DNA of 51,819 nucleotides, taken from Caldilineaceae bacterium. GTDB taxonomy: Bacteria; Chloroflexota; Anaerolineae; Caldilineales; Caldilineaceae. The position numbers and the translations under genes were made by a program. This document shows, in pieces, positions 25,983 to 34,585 of the stretch (position 1 is its first letter; every line of letters begins with the position of its first letter). The stretch covers positions 1 to 51,819 of the forward strand of contig JAJEDI010000074.1 in the NCBI GenBank assembly GCA_022821585.1, read 5' to 3'. The notes below the pieces were generated by a model that was not told the DNA's origin, made no database searches, and was given only the letters and a program-made list of their open reading frames with translations.

Positions 25983-26729
25983 ATGGACTTTACAGGCAAG
26001 ATTGCGCTGGTTACTGGTAGTAGCAGCGGAATCGGGGCGGCCATTGCAAAGGAGCTGGCTGCCGGGGGCGCGCGCGTCGCGTTAACCTACCGAGGCAATA
26101 TGGCCGGCGCCGAGTCGACAGCTGGTGAGATCCGGGAAGCCGGAGGCGAATGCGCAGTTTTTCAGGCAGACGTAGGTTGCTTTGACGGTGCCTCCGAGCT
26201 GGTAAAGGAGGTCGAAACGGAGTTGGGCAGGGTTCACATACTTGTTAACAATGCGGGTACGACGCGGGATGCGCTGATGATGAGCATGAAGGAGGATGGA
26301 TGGCGTGCAGTCCTCGGCACAAACCTGGACAGCATTTTCAATGTAACCAGGTCCGCGCTGCGGGGCATGATCCGGCAGCGATGGGGGCGAATCATCAACA
26401 TTTCCAGCATTGTCGGCCTGGCGGGTCAGGCAGGGCAGACGAACTATGCGGCCAGCAAGGCGGGGATGATCGGTTTGTCCAAGAGCCTCGCCCGGGAGGT
26501 AGGTAGCCGAGGCATCACAGTGAATGTGGTGGCGCCCGGGTTCGTGCCGACGGCACTGACGGATGTGATGAGCGATGACCAGAAGGCAGAGACACTTGCC
26601 CGTACGCCTCTGGGGCGGTTCGGTGACCCGGAGGAGATTGCCTGGGCTGTGGCGTTTCTTGCTAGTGAACGTGCGGGATTCATTACCGGACAGGTGCTGT
26701 CAGTAGACGGCGGCCTGGTGATGATGTGA
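25983..26729 (+). CDS. fabG: 3-oxoacyl-ACP reductase
   Basis: A 248-residue classical short-chain dehydrogenase: cofactor motif TGSSSGIG (11-18), NNAG (89-92), catalytic N114, S142, Y155 and K159 in YAASKAGMIG, and a C terminus SERAGFITGQVLSVDGGLVMM typical of FabG. It reduces 3-oxoacyl-ACP with NADPH. The ATG follows AAGGAAAT. A 178-bp gap separates it from fabD and may hold its own promoter, though no strong hexamers were found. nusB follows after 27 bp. Confidence 0.94.
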   Translation: MDFTGKIALVTGSSSGIGAAIAKELAAGGARVALTYRGNMAGAESTAGEIREAGGECAVFQADVGCFDGASELVKEVETELGRVHILVNNAGTTRDALMMSMKEDGWRAVLGTNLDSIFNVTRSALRGMIRQRWGRIINISSIVGLAGQAGQTNYAASKAGMIGLSKSLAREVGSRGITVNVVAPGFVPTALTDVMSDDQKAETLARTPLGRFGDPEEIAWAVAFLASERAGFITGQVLSVDGGLVMM

Positions 26730-26756
26730 TTATGGCGAGTTGACATTCACAAGATA

Positions 26757-27398
26757 ATGATAGACGATTCGCAGCAACTCATGGAGCCACCAGCAGCAGA
26801 CGATCCAGCGATTGCCTGTGAGGACGAATCCGCGCACGAGGAGGGGATAGCAACGCCTCTGCCTAGTGCGGGCGCCACCCGGGTTACACCAAGCGCTGCG
26901 GAAGTCGGTACAGAGGTCGCGGACCAGTGGGACGGTAACGGCGAGAAGGTCGTTGGCCGACCGGCTGAACGCCGACGGGCTCGCCGCACGGCGTTGCAGG
27001 TTCTTTACGAGGTAGATTGCACGGACCACCGTCCAGGCATCGCCTTGGATTACCGCCAGGCAGAGGAGAGGTACGCCGCGGAGACACTTGCGTTCCTGTA
27101 TTGGTTGGTGAGCGGAGTCATCCGATACAGGGCCGACCTGGATGCGTTGATTGGCCGCTATGCTCCGGAGTGGCCGGTAGGCAAGCTGGCGATCGTGGAT
27201 CGCAACGTACTTCGCCTTTCCATTTTTGAATTGTCGAGTCCAGATGCTGACGCGCCGCCCAAGGTTGTCATCAACGAGGCGGTGGAGCTGGCCAAGACAT
27301 TCGGCAGCGACAGCAGCCCGCGATTTATCAACGGTGTCCTGGGCACAGCGCTTCGAGAGATATCCCTGCCACCTGAGTACAGACAAGTGAGCCGGTAA
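26757..27398 (+). CDS. nusB: Transcription antitermination protein NusB, N-terminally extended
   Basis: NusB with S10 binds boxA RNA in ribosomal operons. The NusB core starts at about residue 70 with [17 protein letters not shown] and continues with [47 protein letters not shown], then [27 protein letters not shown], all diagnostic. The first 68 residues are acidic and alanine-rich and not part of the fold. A later start is possible, but no ATG occurs just before the core. The gene lies directly upstream of the tat genes. Confidence 0.94.
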   Translation: MIDDSQQLMEPPAADDPAIACEDESAHEEGIATPLPSAGATRVTPSAAEVGTEVADQWDGNGEKVVGRPAERRRARRTALQVLYEVDCTDHRPGIALDYRQAEERYAAETLAFLYWLVSGVIRYRADLDALIGRYAPEWPVGKLAIVDRNVLRLSIFELSSPDADAPPKVVINEAVELAKTFGSDSSPRFINGVLGTALREISLPPEYRQVSR

Positions 27399-27406
27399 GA
27401 CGTGGC

Positions 27407-28315
27407 ATGAACAGCATCTTTGGCATTGGCGTCCTCGAGTTTGTCTTCATATTAATATTTGCCCTGATCTTTCTCGGACCGGAAAGGTTGCCCAAGGTAA
27501 CCAAAGAGGTCCTGTTTTTCATTCGAAAGCTACAGAGGCTTTCGGGAGAGTTGACGCGGCAGGTCAACGAGGAGATAGGTGATCTGCGCGAGCTTGATCC
27601 CAGTTATCACATGAAGCAACTGATGGACGAGGAGGAGGAGGAGGAAGAGAAGTCGATCGGCCAGGAGTCGGCTGCGTCGACGAAACAGACGTCCGCCCCC
27701 TCGCAGCCTGCGCAGGCCGCGGATGCAGCAGCGGCTTCCTCCGGCCAAGGGGCTGCTGCAGAAAAGTCTTCGCCCCAGCCGGCACTTTCGGACCTGAATG
27801 CGGCTGCGTCGACGAATGGACGGCAGCAGAGCGGGGGAAGCGGCGACAGCAACCTCAAGACAACGGGAACTGCGATTCCGTCCGCACCCAAGGCGAGTTC
27901 GTCCAAGGTGACGACCAAGAGCACGGGTGTTGGTGTGACACCGAGGCGGACCGGGAGTACGCAGAAGCGAGGGGTAAAGACTCTCTCGGAACTACGAAAG
28001 CAACAGCGGGCGAAAAGGCAGTCCAGTGCCAGCGGATCTGACTCTTCCTATCTGGATGAGCGCAACAAGCGCGCCCAGACTCGAGCCGACAGCCGTCGTC
28101 AGGCTGTGGCGGCCCAGAAGAGCGAGAGTGAAGACGCGGCCGAGCTTGATGATGCCGCGGCTGATTCGGCTGAAGGAAGAGCAGATAGTGAACATAGTGC
28201 CGTTGCCGGGGTAAGTAGTAACGGCGAAGGCAGTGGGGAGCGCGCTGCAGAGACCGACATCGCCGCGGTGACTGAAGAAGCGGACGGCGAGGGTACTGAG
28301 GAGGCGCAGTTGTGA
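27407..28315 (+). CDS. tatB: Sec-independent translocase TatA/TatB with long disordered tail
   Basis: The N terminus is a standard TatA/B module: one membrane helix (IGVLEFVFILIFALIFLGPERLPKV) with the L-G-P-E-R-L-P hinge and an amphipathic helix (VLFFIRKLQRLSGELTRQVNEEI). G-P-E at this hinge is more TatB-like. After about residue 80 follow some 220 residues rich in Ser, Ala, Gln, Thr and Glu with no fold, including poly-Glu at about 74-80. Normal TatB tails are shorter. The stop overlaps the tatC start (GTGA). It is the only TatA/B gene in the window. Confidence 0.9.
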   Translation: MNSIFGIGVLEFVFILIFALIFLGPERLPKVTKEVLFFIRKLQRLSGELTRQVNEEIGDLRELDPSYHMKQLMDEEEEEEEKSIGQESAASTKQTSAPSQPAQAADAAAASSGQGAAAEKSSPQPALSDLNAAASTNGRQQSGGSGDSNLKTTGTAIPSAPKASSSKVTTKSTGVGVTPRRTGSTQKRGVKTLSELRKQQRAKRQSSASGSDSSYLDERNKRAQTRADSRRQAVAAQKSESEDAAELDDAAADSAEGRADSEHSAVAGVSSNGEGSGERAAETDIAAVTEEADGEGTEEAQL

Positions 28316-29136
28316 CACAGCAGGCTGCACAACAGGTTCCGCCACTGGATGCCGATCCGTTTGATGACAGCCGAATGGGGCTGCTCGAACATCTGGCCGA
28401 GTTGCGCAACCGGATGATATGGATTGTCGGCGCGTTGTTTTTCGGTATTGTGGTTAGCATTGCCTTTGTCGAACCGGTAATTGCCTTTATAACCGAGCCC
28501 GTTACCAGCGCCGGCGGCTCTGAAACAGATGCAAACAAGCTGATTGCAATCGGTCCCACTGACACAATTTTCGTTTTCTTCAAGGTCATGTTTGTGATGG
28601 GCGTGATCGTAGCCATGCCTGTCCTGGTATACCAGATCGTTGCTTTCATTGCGCCCGGACTTTATCCGCACGAAAAGCGAAGTCTTTTTCTGCTCTTGCC
28701 CGGAGTTATGGTTCTCTTTTTCGGGGGCGCGGCCTTTGCAAATTTCGTTATGCTTCCGGTGGCGGTCGGCTTTCTGCAGAATTTCCTGGGAGACGTGATC
28801 GACCAGGAGTGGACTGTCGACCGGTACGTGGGATTTTTCACGCGAATTGTTTTCTGGATTGGTGTTGCCTTTGAAACGCCTCTCGTGATCGCCTTTTTGG
28901 CGCGCATTGGTTTGGTCAGCGGTCCGAGGTTATTGGGTATGTGGCGGCAGGCGATCGTTATTATCTCGGTGGTGGCGGCGATGATCACGCCCACGATCGA
29001 TCCCATCAATATGACGATCGTAATGTTGCCGCTGATCAGCCTCTATTTCCTTGGAGTCGGTCTGGCGTACCTGTTGTATAAGCCGCGGGCGCCGCGCAGT
29101 TTCGATGAGATGGACTGGGGAGACGATGAAGAGTGA
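28312..29136 (+). CDS. tatC: Sec-independent translocase TatC
   Basis: TatC recognises twin-arginine signal peptides. The 274-residue product has the cytoplasmic LLEHLAELRNRMIW opening (the H-L-x-E-L-R motif), six membrane spans, the periplasmic F-x-E-like region around EQKRSLFLLLPG, and IVFWIGVAFETPLVIAFLARIGLVS, the conserved F-G-x-x-F-E-x-P-V segment. It starts with GTG overlapping the stop of tatB. A small coiled-coil ORF overlaps its end by 11 bases. Confidence 0.96.
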   Translation: MTQQAAQQVPPLDADPFDDSRMGLLEHLAELRNRMIWIVGALFFGIVVSIAFVEPVIAFITEPVTSAGGSETDANKLIAIGPTDTIFVFFKVMFVMGVIVAMPVLVYQIVAFIAPGLYPHEKRSLFLLLPGVMVLFFGGAAFANFVMLPVAVGFLQNFLGDVIDQEWTVDRYVGFFTRIVFWIGVAFETPLVIAFLARIGLVSGPRLLGMWRQAIVIISVVAAMITPTIDPINMTIVMLPLISLYFLGVGLAYLLYKPRAPRSFDEMDWGDDEE

Positions 29137-29323
29137 TCGAGAGTCATTGATCTCTCGTAAACATGAAGTCCTGCGTGAATTGACGCGAGCGCGGCGGCAA
29201 CTGGAGGCCGCACGTAGTGCCGACAGTGCCCATCAGCGCAGCCTGCGGCAGCGTCTGGAGAGCGAGGTCGAACAGTTAATGGCTGAAGAGTATCGCCTTC
29301 GCATAAAAATCGACCGGACGTAG
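29126..29323 (+). CDS. Small coiled-coil protein overlapping tatC
   Basis: A 65-residue, highly charged, helical protein (HEVLRELTRARRQLEAARSA, then RLESEVEQLMAEEYRLRIKIDRT) with heptad-like spacing. The ATG overlaps the last 11 bases of tatC and has GGGGAG close upstream. No family is recognised. The composition, overlap and continued coding bias support a real gene, possibly co-expressed with the tat genes. Confidence 0.55.
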   Translation: MKSDRESLISRKHEVLRELTRARRQLEAARSADSAHQRSLRQRLESEVEQLMAEEYRLRIKIDRT

Positions 29324-29373
29324 TAGCGACAAGCGGGCCCCACCCAGGGGTCGATCCAAGACTTCCAAGTCTC

Positions 29374-29408
29374 TTCGGGGCAGGCAGAAGAAAGTTGCCT
29401 GCCCCGAA
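29374..29408 (+). terminator. Perfect 13-bp hairpin downstream of the tat operon
   Basis: TTCGGGGCAGGCA (29374-29386) and TGCCTGCCCCGAA (29396-29408) are exact reverse complements around a 9-base loop, 50 bases after the small coiled-coil gene. There is no T-tract, so termination would need another mechanism. The upstream AGACT-TCCA-AGTCT forms a second, smaller hairpin. Confidence 0.5.
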
Positions 29409-29468
29409 CTATTCGTAGGCAGAATTGAGCACTGAGGGCGTGCTGGCTATCGCAGATGAGGGGGCGCC

Positions 29469-30278
29469 TTGCAAGAGCAGTTCGACGCATTCATCACGGC
29501 GGGGTATGACCCTGACAGAGTGGACCGAGTCAGTGCGGCGGCAGGCGTGGCGCACAAGTCGCATGTGCCTTTGGTGGGAAAGCCGATGGCGTGGCATGTC
29601 GTACAGGCGCTGGGGGAGAGCGATCGCATTGGGGAAATCGTAGTCGTCGGACTTGAGCCTGACGAGATCAGTTTCGGCGTGCCGGTACATCATGTGCCAA
29701 ACCAGCCCAACCTCTGGGCCAGCCAGAATGCCGGGCTGAGGAAGCTCCGTGAACTGAACGCAGACGACCGCTACGTGATTGCTCTTTCAGCGGACATCGC
29801 GCTCTTGACCGGACGGATCGTCGACAGATTTATCGGGGCGTGCGAACCGTTCGAGCACGATGTTTACTGGGGCATTGTTCGAAAGGAAGTAATGCTGGAG
29901 GCGTTTCCCGACAGCAAGCGGACTTACCTGCCGTTGCGGGAGGGAGCATTTTGCAGCAGCGATCTGTACCTGGGCCGTCTGTCCGCCGGTTTCCAGATCC
30001 AGGATCGAATCCGGTATTTCATTGACAATCGCAAGAACGTTTTGGCGCTCGTTTGGAAGCTGGGACTGCCTACGATGGTCAAGTTTCTGCTGCGGCGCCT
30101 TGCAATTGCCGACATTGTGGACGTCGCCTATCGGATCGCGGGCGTGCGCGGAGGGCCAGTAGTTTTGCCGCTGGCGGAGGCTGGGATGGATGTCGATAAG
30201 CCGGAGCAGCTATTGCAGGTGCGCGAGTACCTGGAGAGGCATCCAGAGCATCCGGCCAACACGCGCGCGCAGAGGTAA
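29469..30278 (+). CDS. Nucleotidyltransferase-family protein (MobA/IspD-like fold)
   Basis: A 269-residue protein with an NTP-transferase fold: FDAFITAGY at the start, VPLVGKPMAWHVVQAL (the conserved Lys-Pro-Met following the nucleotide loop), IVVVGLEP, and the VIALSADIALLTGRIVDRFI block in the place of the metal-binding D-x-D. The C terminus (GMDVDKPEQLLQVREYL) is also family-typical. The usual glycine-rich loop G-G-x-G-x-R is replaced by AGYDPDR. The start is TTG after GAGGGGG; an in-frame stop just upstream excludes an earlier start. A PAP2 phosphatase gene follows 26 bp later. The sugar or lipid substrate is unknown. Confidence 0.7.
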   Translation: MQEQFDAFITAGYDPDRVDRVSAAAGVAHKSHVPLVGKPMAWHVVQALGESDRIGEIVVVGLEPDEISFGVPVHHVPNQPNLWASQNAGLRKLRELNADDRYVIALSADIALLTGRIVDRFIGACEPFEHDVYWGIVRKEVMLEAFPDSKRTYLPLREGAFCSSDLYLGRLSAGFQIQDRIRYFIDNRKNVLALVWKLGLPTMVKFLLRRLAIADIVDVAYRIAGVRGGPVVLPLAEAGMDVDKPEQLLQVREYLERHPEHPANTRAQR

Positions 30279-30304
30279 CTGGCGGGATCAGGCGAGGTCT
30301 GAGA

Positions 30305-30856
30305 ATGCGAAGGGTCCTGGAGGAACTCAGCGGGCTGGATAAGCTGTACAGCGCCCGCGCGGCCCTGAACGAAGAACAACTGACGACGCGCCACCCTCTC
30401 TACTGGCTGGCGCATGTTGGCGCGCATCTTGGCGACACCGTGCTATGGGTGCTAGTAACCCTCTTTTTGTGGCGACGGTCCAGGGGCGACCAGCGTAGGC
30501 AGAGAAGTCTGATAGGTTGGACTATTTCGTTCGCGGCCGGCGCCGTGGGGACGATGCTGGTCAAGCAGGCGGTGCGGCGTCCCCGACCGGGCAGCGGGCG
30601 GTTTCTCTACGGGGCTGGGCCAGACGAGCACAGTTTTCCCAGCGGTCACGGAGTCAGGTGCGGGGTTATATTGACCTGGGCGACAGCACTGTGGCCGGGC
30701 GCGGGAAAACTTGCCCCGTTGTTGGTACTTTGGATCGGGTGGGCGCGGATCGCCCTCAACATTCACTATATCGGAGACGTAGTTGCCGGCCTTGTCCTCG
30801 GTGCAGGTGTGTCACAAATAGTTCGCAGGCGGGCATTGGGCAGTCGCCGGAAATGA
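30305..30856 (+). CDS. PAP2-family membrane phosphatase
   Basis: A 183-residue membrane protein with all three PAP2 motifs: KX6RP as K87...R94-P95, PSGH (112-115), and RX5HX3D as R148, H154 and D158. Four to five hydrophobic segments surround them (for example VLWVLVTLFLW and LAPLLVLWIGWA). Such enzymes dephosphorylate lipid phosphates, such as undecaprenyl or phosphatidylglycerol phosphate. Placement next to a nucleotidyltransferase gene suggests a lipid or sugar-lipid pathway. Confidence 0.92.
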   Translation: MRRVLEELSGLDKLYSARAALNEEQLTTRHPLYWLAHVGAHLGDTVLWVLVTLFLWRRSRGDQRRQRSLIGWTISFAAGAVGTMLVKQAVRRPRPGSGRFLYGAGPDEHSFPSGHGVRCGVILTWATALWPGAGKLAPLLVLWIGWARIALNIHYIGDVVAGLVLGAGVSQIVRRRALGSRRK

Positions 30857-30895
30857 TGCCAGTGAAGTGGACGATCTCGGGGCAGGGCAGGCGGG

Positions 30896-32974
30896 TTATG
30901 GGTCCTGGCGCTTCTCGATTCGATACTGATAGACAGCCTCTTCAGTCGTCACGGGTGTCAGTCCGCTTATAGCCAGGACGACCTCACTTTCTCTATCCAC
31001 GCCGTGCAAATCGATATGTAGCGAACCGTTGCTGTCGACCGGCGCCCGCGACAATTCTGTCAGCGTGCCCTTGTGGAACACCATCGTTTGCACGAGCCAC
31101 TCCTGCGGGAGTCGATTGTCGGTCAGCAGCCAGCCTTCGCTCTCCCAGCCGTCAGCGCCGTGCGCCCAGTTTGTCGCGTACCCAATCGATGGGATTTCGA
31201 CTTCGTCGATGAACCAGCCGGGCGCGTTCACCGCGTCGTCGGTGACGTACTCGAACCGAACCCATATCTTTTGTCCGGCGTATGCGCGGAGGTCGAATGT
31301 CTCCTCGATCCAGTTGGGTGTTCCGGCAAGACGCGAAGGTGCACTGCGGGCTGTGTACGCCGAGCCGAAACTGTTGCCGCTTGGGTTCTTGGTTGTAGTG
31401 TGACGGCCCGGCAGGATATCCCATTTTCGGCGGTCGCGGCTGACAAGCACGTAACCGTAGTCGTAGTTTTCTTCGATGTCATACCACATACGCACGGTCA
31501 TCGTCAGGTCTTCGGCTGAGGAAGCGCCCGTGAGGTCGAATTCACGAGTCAGACGGACGTCGGAGTCATCGGCCCGGTTGCTCCACCAAGCGCGGTTGCC
31601 GCTGAACTGTTCCGCATCGGCAAATCGCGTCATTGAGTTGCCATGGAAGTAGATCGTGGCGTCTCCGCGTCCGCTAATTGAGATGTAATCTACGCCAAAG
31701 TTGGCCACGGAGCCACTCTTTGTCGCCTGAGTCAGGCGACCGATGGACTCTGCCAACGCGGGCTTGGGCGCTTGCAACTGCCGGTAACCGAATATGCCAT
31801 GTTGGGCGAGTGCATCGAAGTCGTCGACATAGTTGGCAATGACCCAGTCGGCGAAGACATCCTCGAAGGAAAGTCTCAAGCCGGCCTCCTGCAGAGCTGC
31901 GTCGAAACCGCGTGTACCGTTTTCAGGTTGGGAAACGACGGCGCGCATCAGGTCCTCGCCGAAGCGTTGCAAGAAATAGGCCATGAAAAGATAGGCACTC
32001 CCGTAATGCCTGCCGTTGTCGTTGGGGTCAATGTTCCAGGTGTTGAGTTGCGTGTCCGGGTTGCCGGCGTAGACGCCGGCGAACCCAAGGTCTGGAGGAT
32101 AGCCGGCAACTTCCTGGGCGAGTTCACTCAGCCCTTCGTTGACCCAGGTTTCCTCATTGCGATCGTTGTGCCAGTGAACCATGTGCTGGAATTCATGCGC
32201 CAGAACGGTCTCGTACAGTTCGTAGTCACGAAGCTGAAGCAGCCAGTCCAGGCTGATGGAGAACATTTCCTTCTGGTTTGAGAAGGGATTGGCGAGAGAG
32301 CTGAAGGCATCGGCACCGCTGAAGTACCCGGCGATTCCGCGTCCCAGACGCCTGGCGTGGAGTATGTGCAGGCGGGGGTCGCCGTCGATTCCCGGGTTCG
32401 GCTCAGCGCCGAAAAAGGAACGTACCTGCGGATAGATTTGCTGTGCGAATCGGTCTGCGGATGCGGCCATGGCATCCAGGTCAAGATCATGGTCGCGTTC
32501 GGCCCAGACGTATACGATTTCGTTCTTGTAGAGCAGTTCAGCTTCGATTTGAAAATGCTCATTTGAGTCAACGTTTGCCACCCAAAATGGGATCCGGTCC
32601 CCGACCGAATACTCGGGGGCAGATTCCGTTTCCGGGACGGAATCTATTTCCGGGCGCAGGCGTAGTGCCAGGTCGCGCAGATCCCGGATCGGGACATTGA
32701 CGGTCTTGCGGGCCTGAGACTCAAGGGCGAGAGAGACGGGCTGAAGTGTTTGCGCGGCGCCGGCCGGCCCTACGGACTCTTCTTCAGCCGGTGTTGCCTG
32801 AAGCGAACCTGAGTTGTTATGATCGCGAACGCTGACTCGCGCGGGGCCGTCGCCACCGCTGCCTGCATTGAACAAGGCATCACTGAGGGACGCGCATGCA
32901 CCCAGTCCCACTACGCCGGATACGAGAATCGCGACGATGGAACTGAGCAGGAGCCGACTTCTCATCTTATTCAT
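30896..32974 (-). CDS. Secreted zinc-metallopeptidase lipoprotein
   Basis: A 692-residue protein with a signal peptide ending in the lipobox LGAC (lipidated C27), hence anchored outside the membrane. A zincin site is at H260-E261-F262-Q263-H264, followed by E280/E284 in VNEGLSELAQE, a third-ligand arrangement of gluzincin type (M6/M30-like secreted peptidases). The C-terminal part (about 440-640) is a beta-rich region with MWYDIEENYDYGYVLVSRD and IWVRFEYVTDDAVNAPGWFIDEVEI, as in immune-inhibitor-A-like proteins. It is probably an extracellular protease; the substrate is unknown. The gene stands alone between PAP2 (convergent) and ctaG. Confidence 0.82.
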   Translation of the reverse strand: MNKMRSRLLLSSIVAILVSGVVGLGACASLSDALFNAGSGGDGPARVSVRDHNNSGSLQATPAEEESVGPAGAAQTLQPVSLALESQARKTVNVPIRDLRDLALRLRPEIDSVPETESAPEYSVGDRIPFWVANVDSNEHFQIEAELLYKNEIVYVWAERDHDLDLDAMAASADRFAQQIYPQVRSFFGAEPNPGIDGDPRLHILHARRLGRGIAGYFSGADAFSSLANPFSNQKEMFSISLDWLLQLRDYELYETVLAHEFQHMVHWHNDRNEETWVNEGLSELAQEVAGYPPDLGFAGVYAGNPDTQLNTWNIDPNDNGRHYGSAYLFMAYFLQRFGEDLMRAVVSQPENGTRGFDAALQEAGLRLSFEDVFADWVIANYVDDFDALAQHGIFGYRQLQAPKPALAESIGRLTQATKSGSVANFGVDYISISGRGDATIYFHGNSMTRFADAEQFSGNRAWWSNRADDSDVRLTREFDLTGASSAEDLTMTVRMWYDIEENYDYGYVLVSRDRRKWDILPGRHTTTKNPSGNSFGSAYTARSAPSRLAGTPNWIEETFDLRAYAGQKIWVRFEYVTDDAVNAPGWFIDEVEIPSIGYATNWAHGADGWESEGWLLTDNRLPQEWLVQTMVFHKGTLTELSRAPVDSNGSLHIDLHGVDRESEVVLAISGLTPVTTEEAVYQYRIEKRQDP

Positions 32975-33139
32975 GTAGTTAGGAGAGGTGTGTACATGCC
33001 AAAGCAGGACTGTGGATGACTGATTCCCTTTGCAGTCCCCGAACTGGCCAGGCGGACAGAAAGGCGACGGTCAGAGGCGCCCGACAAAGGCTTGCGGTCC
33101 CGATTTGAATCTCGGGCTGATTTCGAAGGGTGGCACCGG

Positions 33140-34045
33140 TCACGGGCCAAGGACCCGATGTTCCAGGCCAGGCGCGATGGTGCGTTTGGTTGCGTGCCAG
33201 CTGATAGGTTGCGGCCGCGGAGCTTCGAAGTTTCGAAAGACACGGCCCAGGAGGGCCACGGCAACTCCAACATACACGACGCTGCCAAAGAACCAGATGA
33301 TACCGCCGCTAATCATCTGATCCTGCATGGTGGTCAGCTCGAGGACAGGCAGGCGGCCGGCGTAGTAACTGTAGGCAGGCGTGTTGCGGAATGCCAGCGT
33401 TACGCCTGTTACCATATTTGGTACCTCTCCACCGAGGATCACAAACAGGAAGGCGATGGCGGGGTGCATCGCCCGGCGCAGGCGCGGGCCAGTTCCCAGC
33501 GGATGCCACCAGAAAAGCATGTATGTGAACCAGACGCCCCACAGGCAGAGGCGATAGGCAGAAGGGTGATCCAGGAGCCAGTTGGCTATACTGGGCTCAT
33601 GCCAAAGGAGGAACACGCTGAAGGCCAGCAGCCAGATCAGGAGCGGTTGGGTCAGTCTGCGAATCAGGATCCCCGACCAGGAAGATCTTTTGAGCTTGCT
33701 CGCGATCCAGCGACGCGCACAGGGCGGCAGGCCGCGCAGGATGACGTGTGCGGGGCAGGCCAACCACAGGAGAGGAGGGGCAAGGAGTCCGATGAGCATC
33801 TGTTGCCCGGCTCTGCCAATCAGCAACTCCTGTTGTAGCGCGACGAGGGGCGAATGGAAGGCCAGGGCCAGGACCGCAGTCCCTGCGCTGAAACTGACCA
33901 GGCGGGCTTTGGTCGCAAGTGGGGAGCGGCAACGCCTTAACCGCACCCAGCACACTGTGTACGGCAGGAGGATAACCAGCAGAGCGGCGGCAGAGCCGGG
34001 ATAGAACTCCCAGGCCGTCAGAAGTTCCCGTATCGAGACGTTCAT
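33140..34045 (-). CDS. ctaG: Cytochrome c oxidase assembly protein, CtaG (caa3) family
   Basis: A multi-span membrane protein of 301 residues. Family landmarks are VLALAFHSPL, QQMLIGLLAPPLLWLACP, a FLLWHEPSIANWLL helix, LFWWHPLG and the FLFVILGGEVPNMVTG segment with histidines typical of PF09678. It helps build caa3-type cytochrome oxidase, probably through copper delivery. ATG 34045 is preferred to the upstream one at 34081 because the extra residues are not membrane-like. No oxidase subunits lie nearby, but SCO1 is encoded at 50.6 kb. Confidence 0.9.
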   Translation of the reverse strand: MNVSIRELLTAWEFYPGSAAALLVILLPYTVCWVRLRRCRSPLATKARLVSFSAGTAVLALAFHSPLVALQQELLIGRAGQQMLIGLLAPPLLWLACPAHVILRGLPPCARRWIASKLKRSSWSGILIRRLTQPLLIWLLAFSVFLLWHEPSIANWLLDHPSAYRLCLWGVWFTYMLFWWHPLGTGPRLRRAMHPAIAFLFVILGGEVPNMVTGVTLAFRNTPAYSYYAGRLPVLELTTMQDQMISGGIIWFFGSVVYVGVAVALLGRVFRNFEAPRPQPISWHATKRTIAPGLEHRVLGP

Positions 34046-34164
34046 GGGTGCAAGCATAGTCGCGTGCGGAGGATTTGACAAACAGCAGTGGACAGTAGTC
34101 AGAAGTCAATGAGGGCTTGGGGGCGGTTGGTTGCAGTTGGATGGTGGTGAGAGGGGCGGGGAGG

Positions 34165-34542
34165 ATGGCCGAGGAGAGGGTGAGCATTTACGAGAGGATG
34201 CTTCTTGTAGTTCGGGAGATCCCTCATGGGCGAGTGGCGACGTATGGACAGATTGCCTGGATTGCAGGGGCGGCTTCGCCGCGCATGGCCGGTTACGCGT
34301 TGGGCGGATTGCCAGCTGAGACCGACGTCCCGTGGCAGCGGGTCGTGAACGGTAAGGGAGGCATCAGCCCGCGCGGGGACCCTCTGGCGACAGACCGTCA
34401 ACGAAAACTTCTGATGGAGGAGGGCGTCCGCTTCGAGGCGGACGGGCGCGTCGACCTGGACCAGTTTGGCTGGGACGGGCCGGATCCAGAATGGCTGGAA
34501 GCGAACGACTTTACGCTTCTGCCCTGGCGTGCTCGCGGTTGA
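34165..34542 (+). CDS. Alkyltransferase-like protein (ATL), MGMT fold
   Basis: A 125-residue protein of the O6-alkylguanine transferase fold: VREIPHGRVATYGQIAWIAG, MAGYALGGLP and VPWQRVVNGKGGISPRGDP. In MGMT the active site is P-C-H-R; here it is P-W-Q-R with W57 replacing the acceptor cysteine, which defines ATL proteins. ATLs bind alkylated guanine, do not remove the alkyl group and hand the site to nucleotide excision repair. The ATG has GGGGAGG upstream. It converges with the flippase fusion gene. Confidence 0.93.
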   Translation: MAEERVSIYERMLLVVREIPHGRVATYGQIAWIAGAASPRMAGYALGGLPAETDVPWQRVVNGKGGISPRGDPLATDRQRKLLMEEGVRFEADGRVDLDQFGWDGPDPEWLEANDFTLLPWRARG

Positions 34543-34585
34543 GCGGCAGCGTCAAGACTGGGGCAGGAGCGCGCCTGCTCTGCAG

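Noticed and set aside
29340..29380. AGACT-TCCA-AGTCT resembling a tRNA-Gly anticodon arm
   Set aside because: The loop is too short and no T-arm or acceptor stem is present.
33040..33135. tRNA-like stem CCCGA...TCGGG with a TTTGAAT loop
   Set aside because: The T-loop would have eight bases, and no matching acceptor, D or anticodon arms could be built around it.
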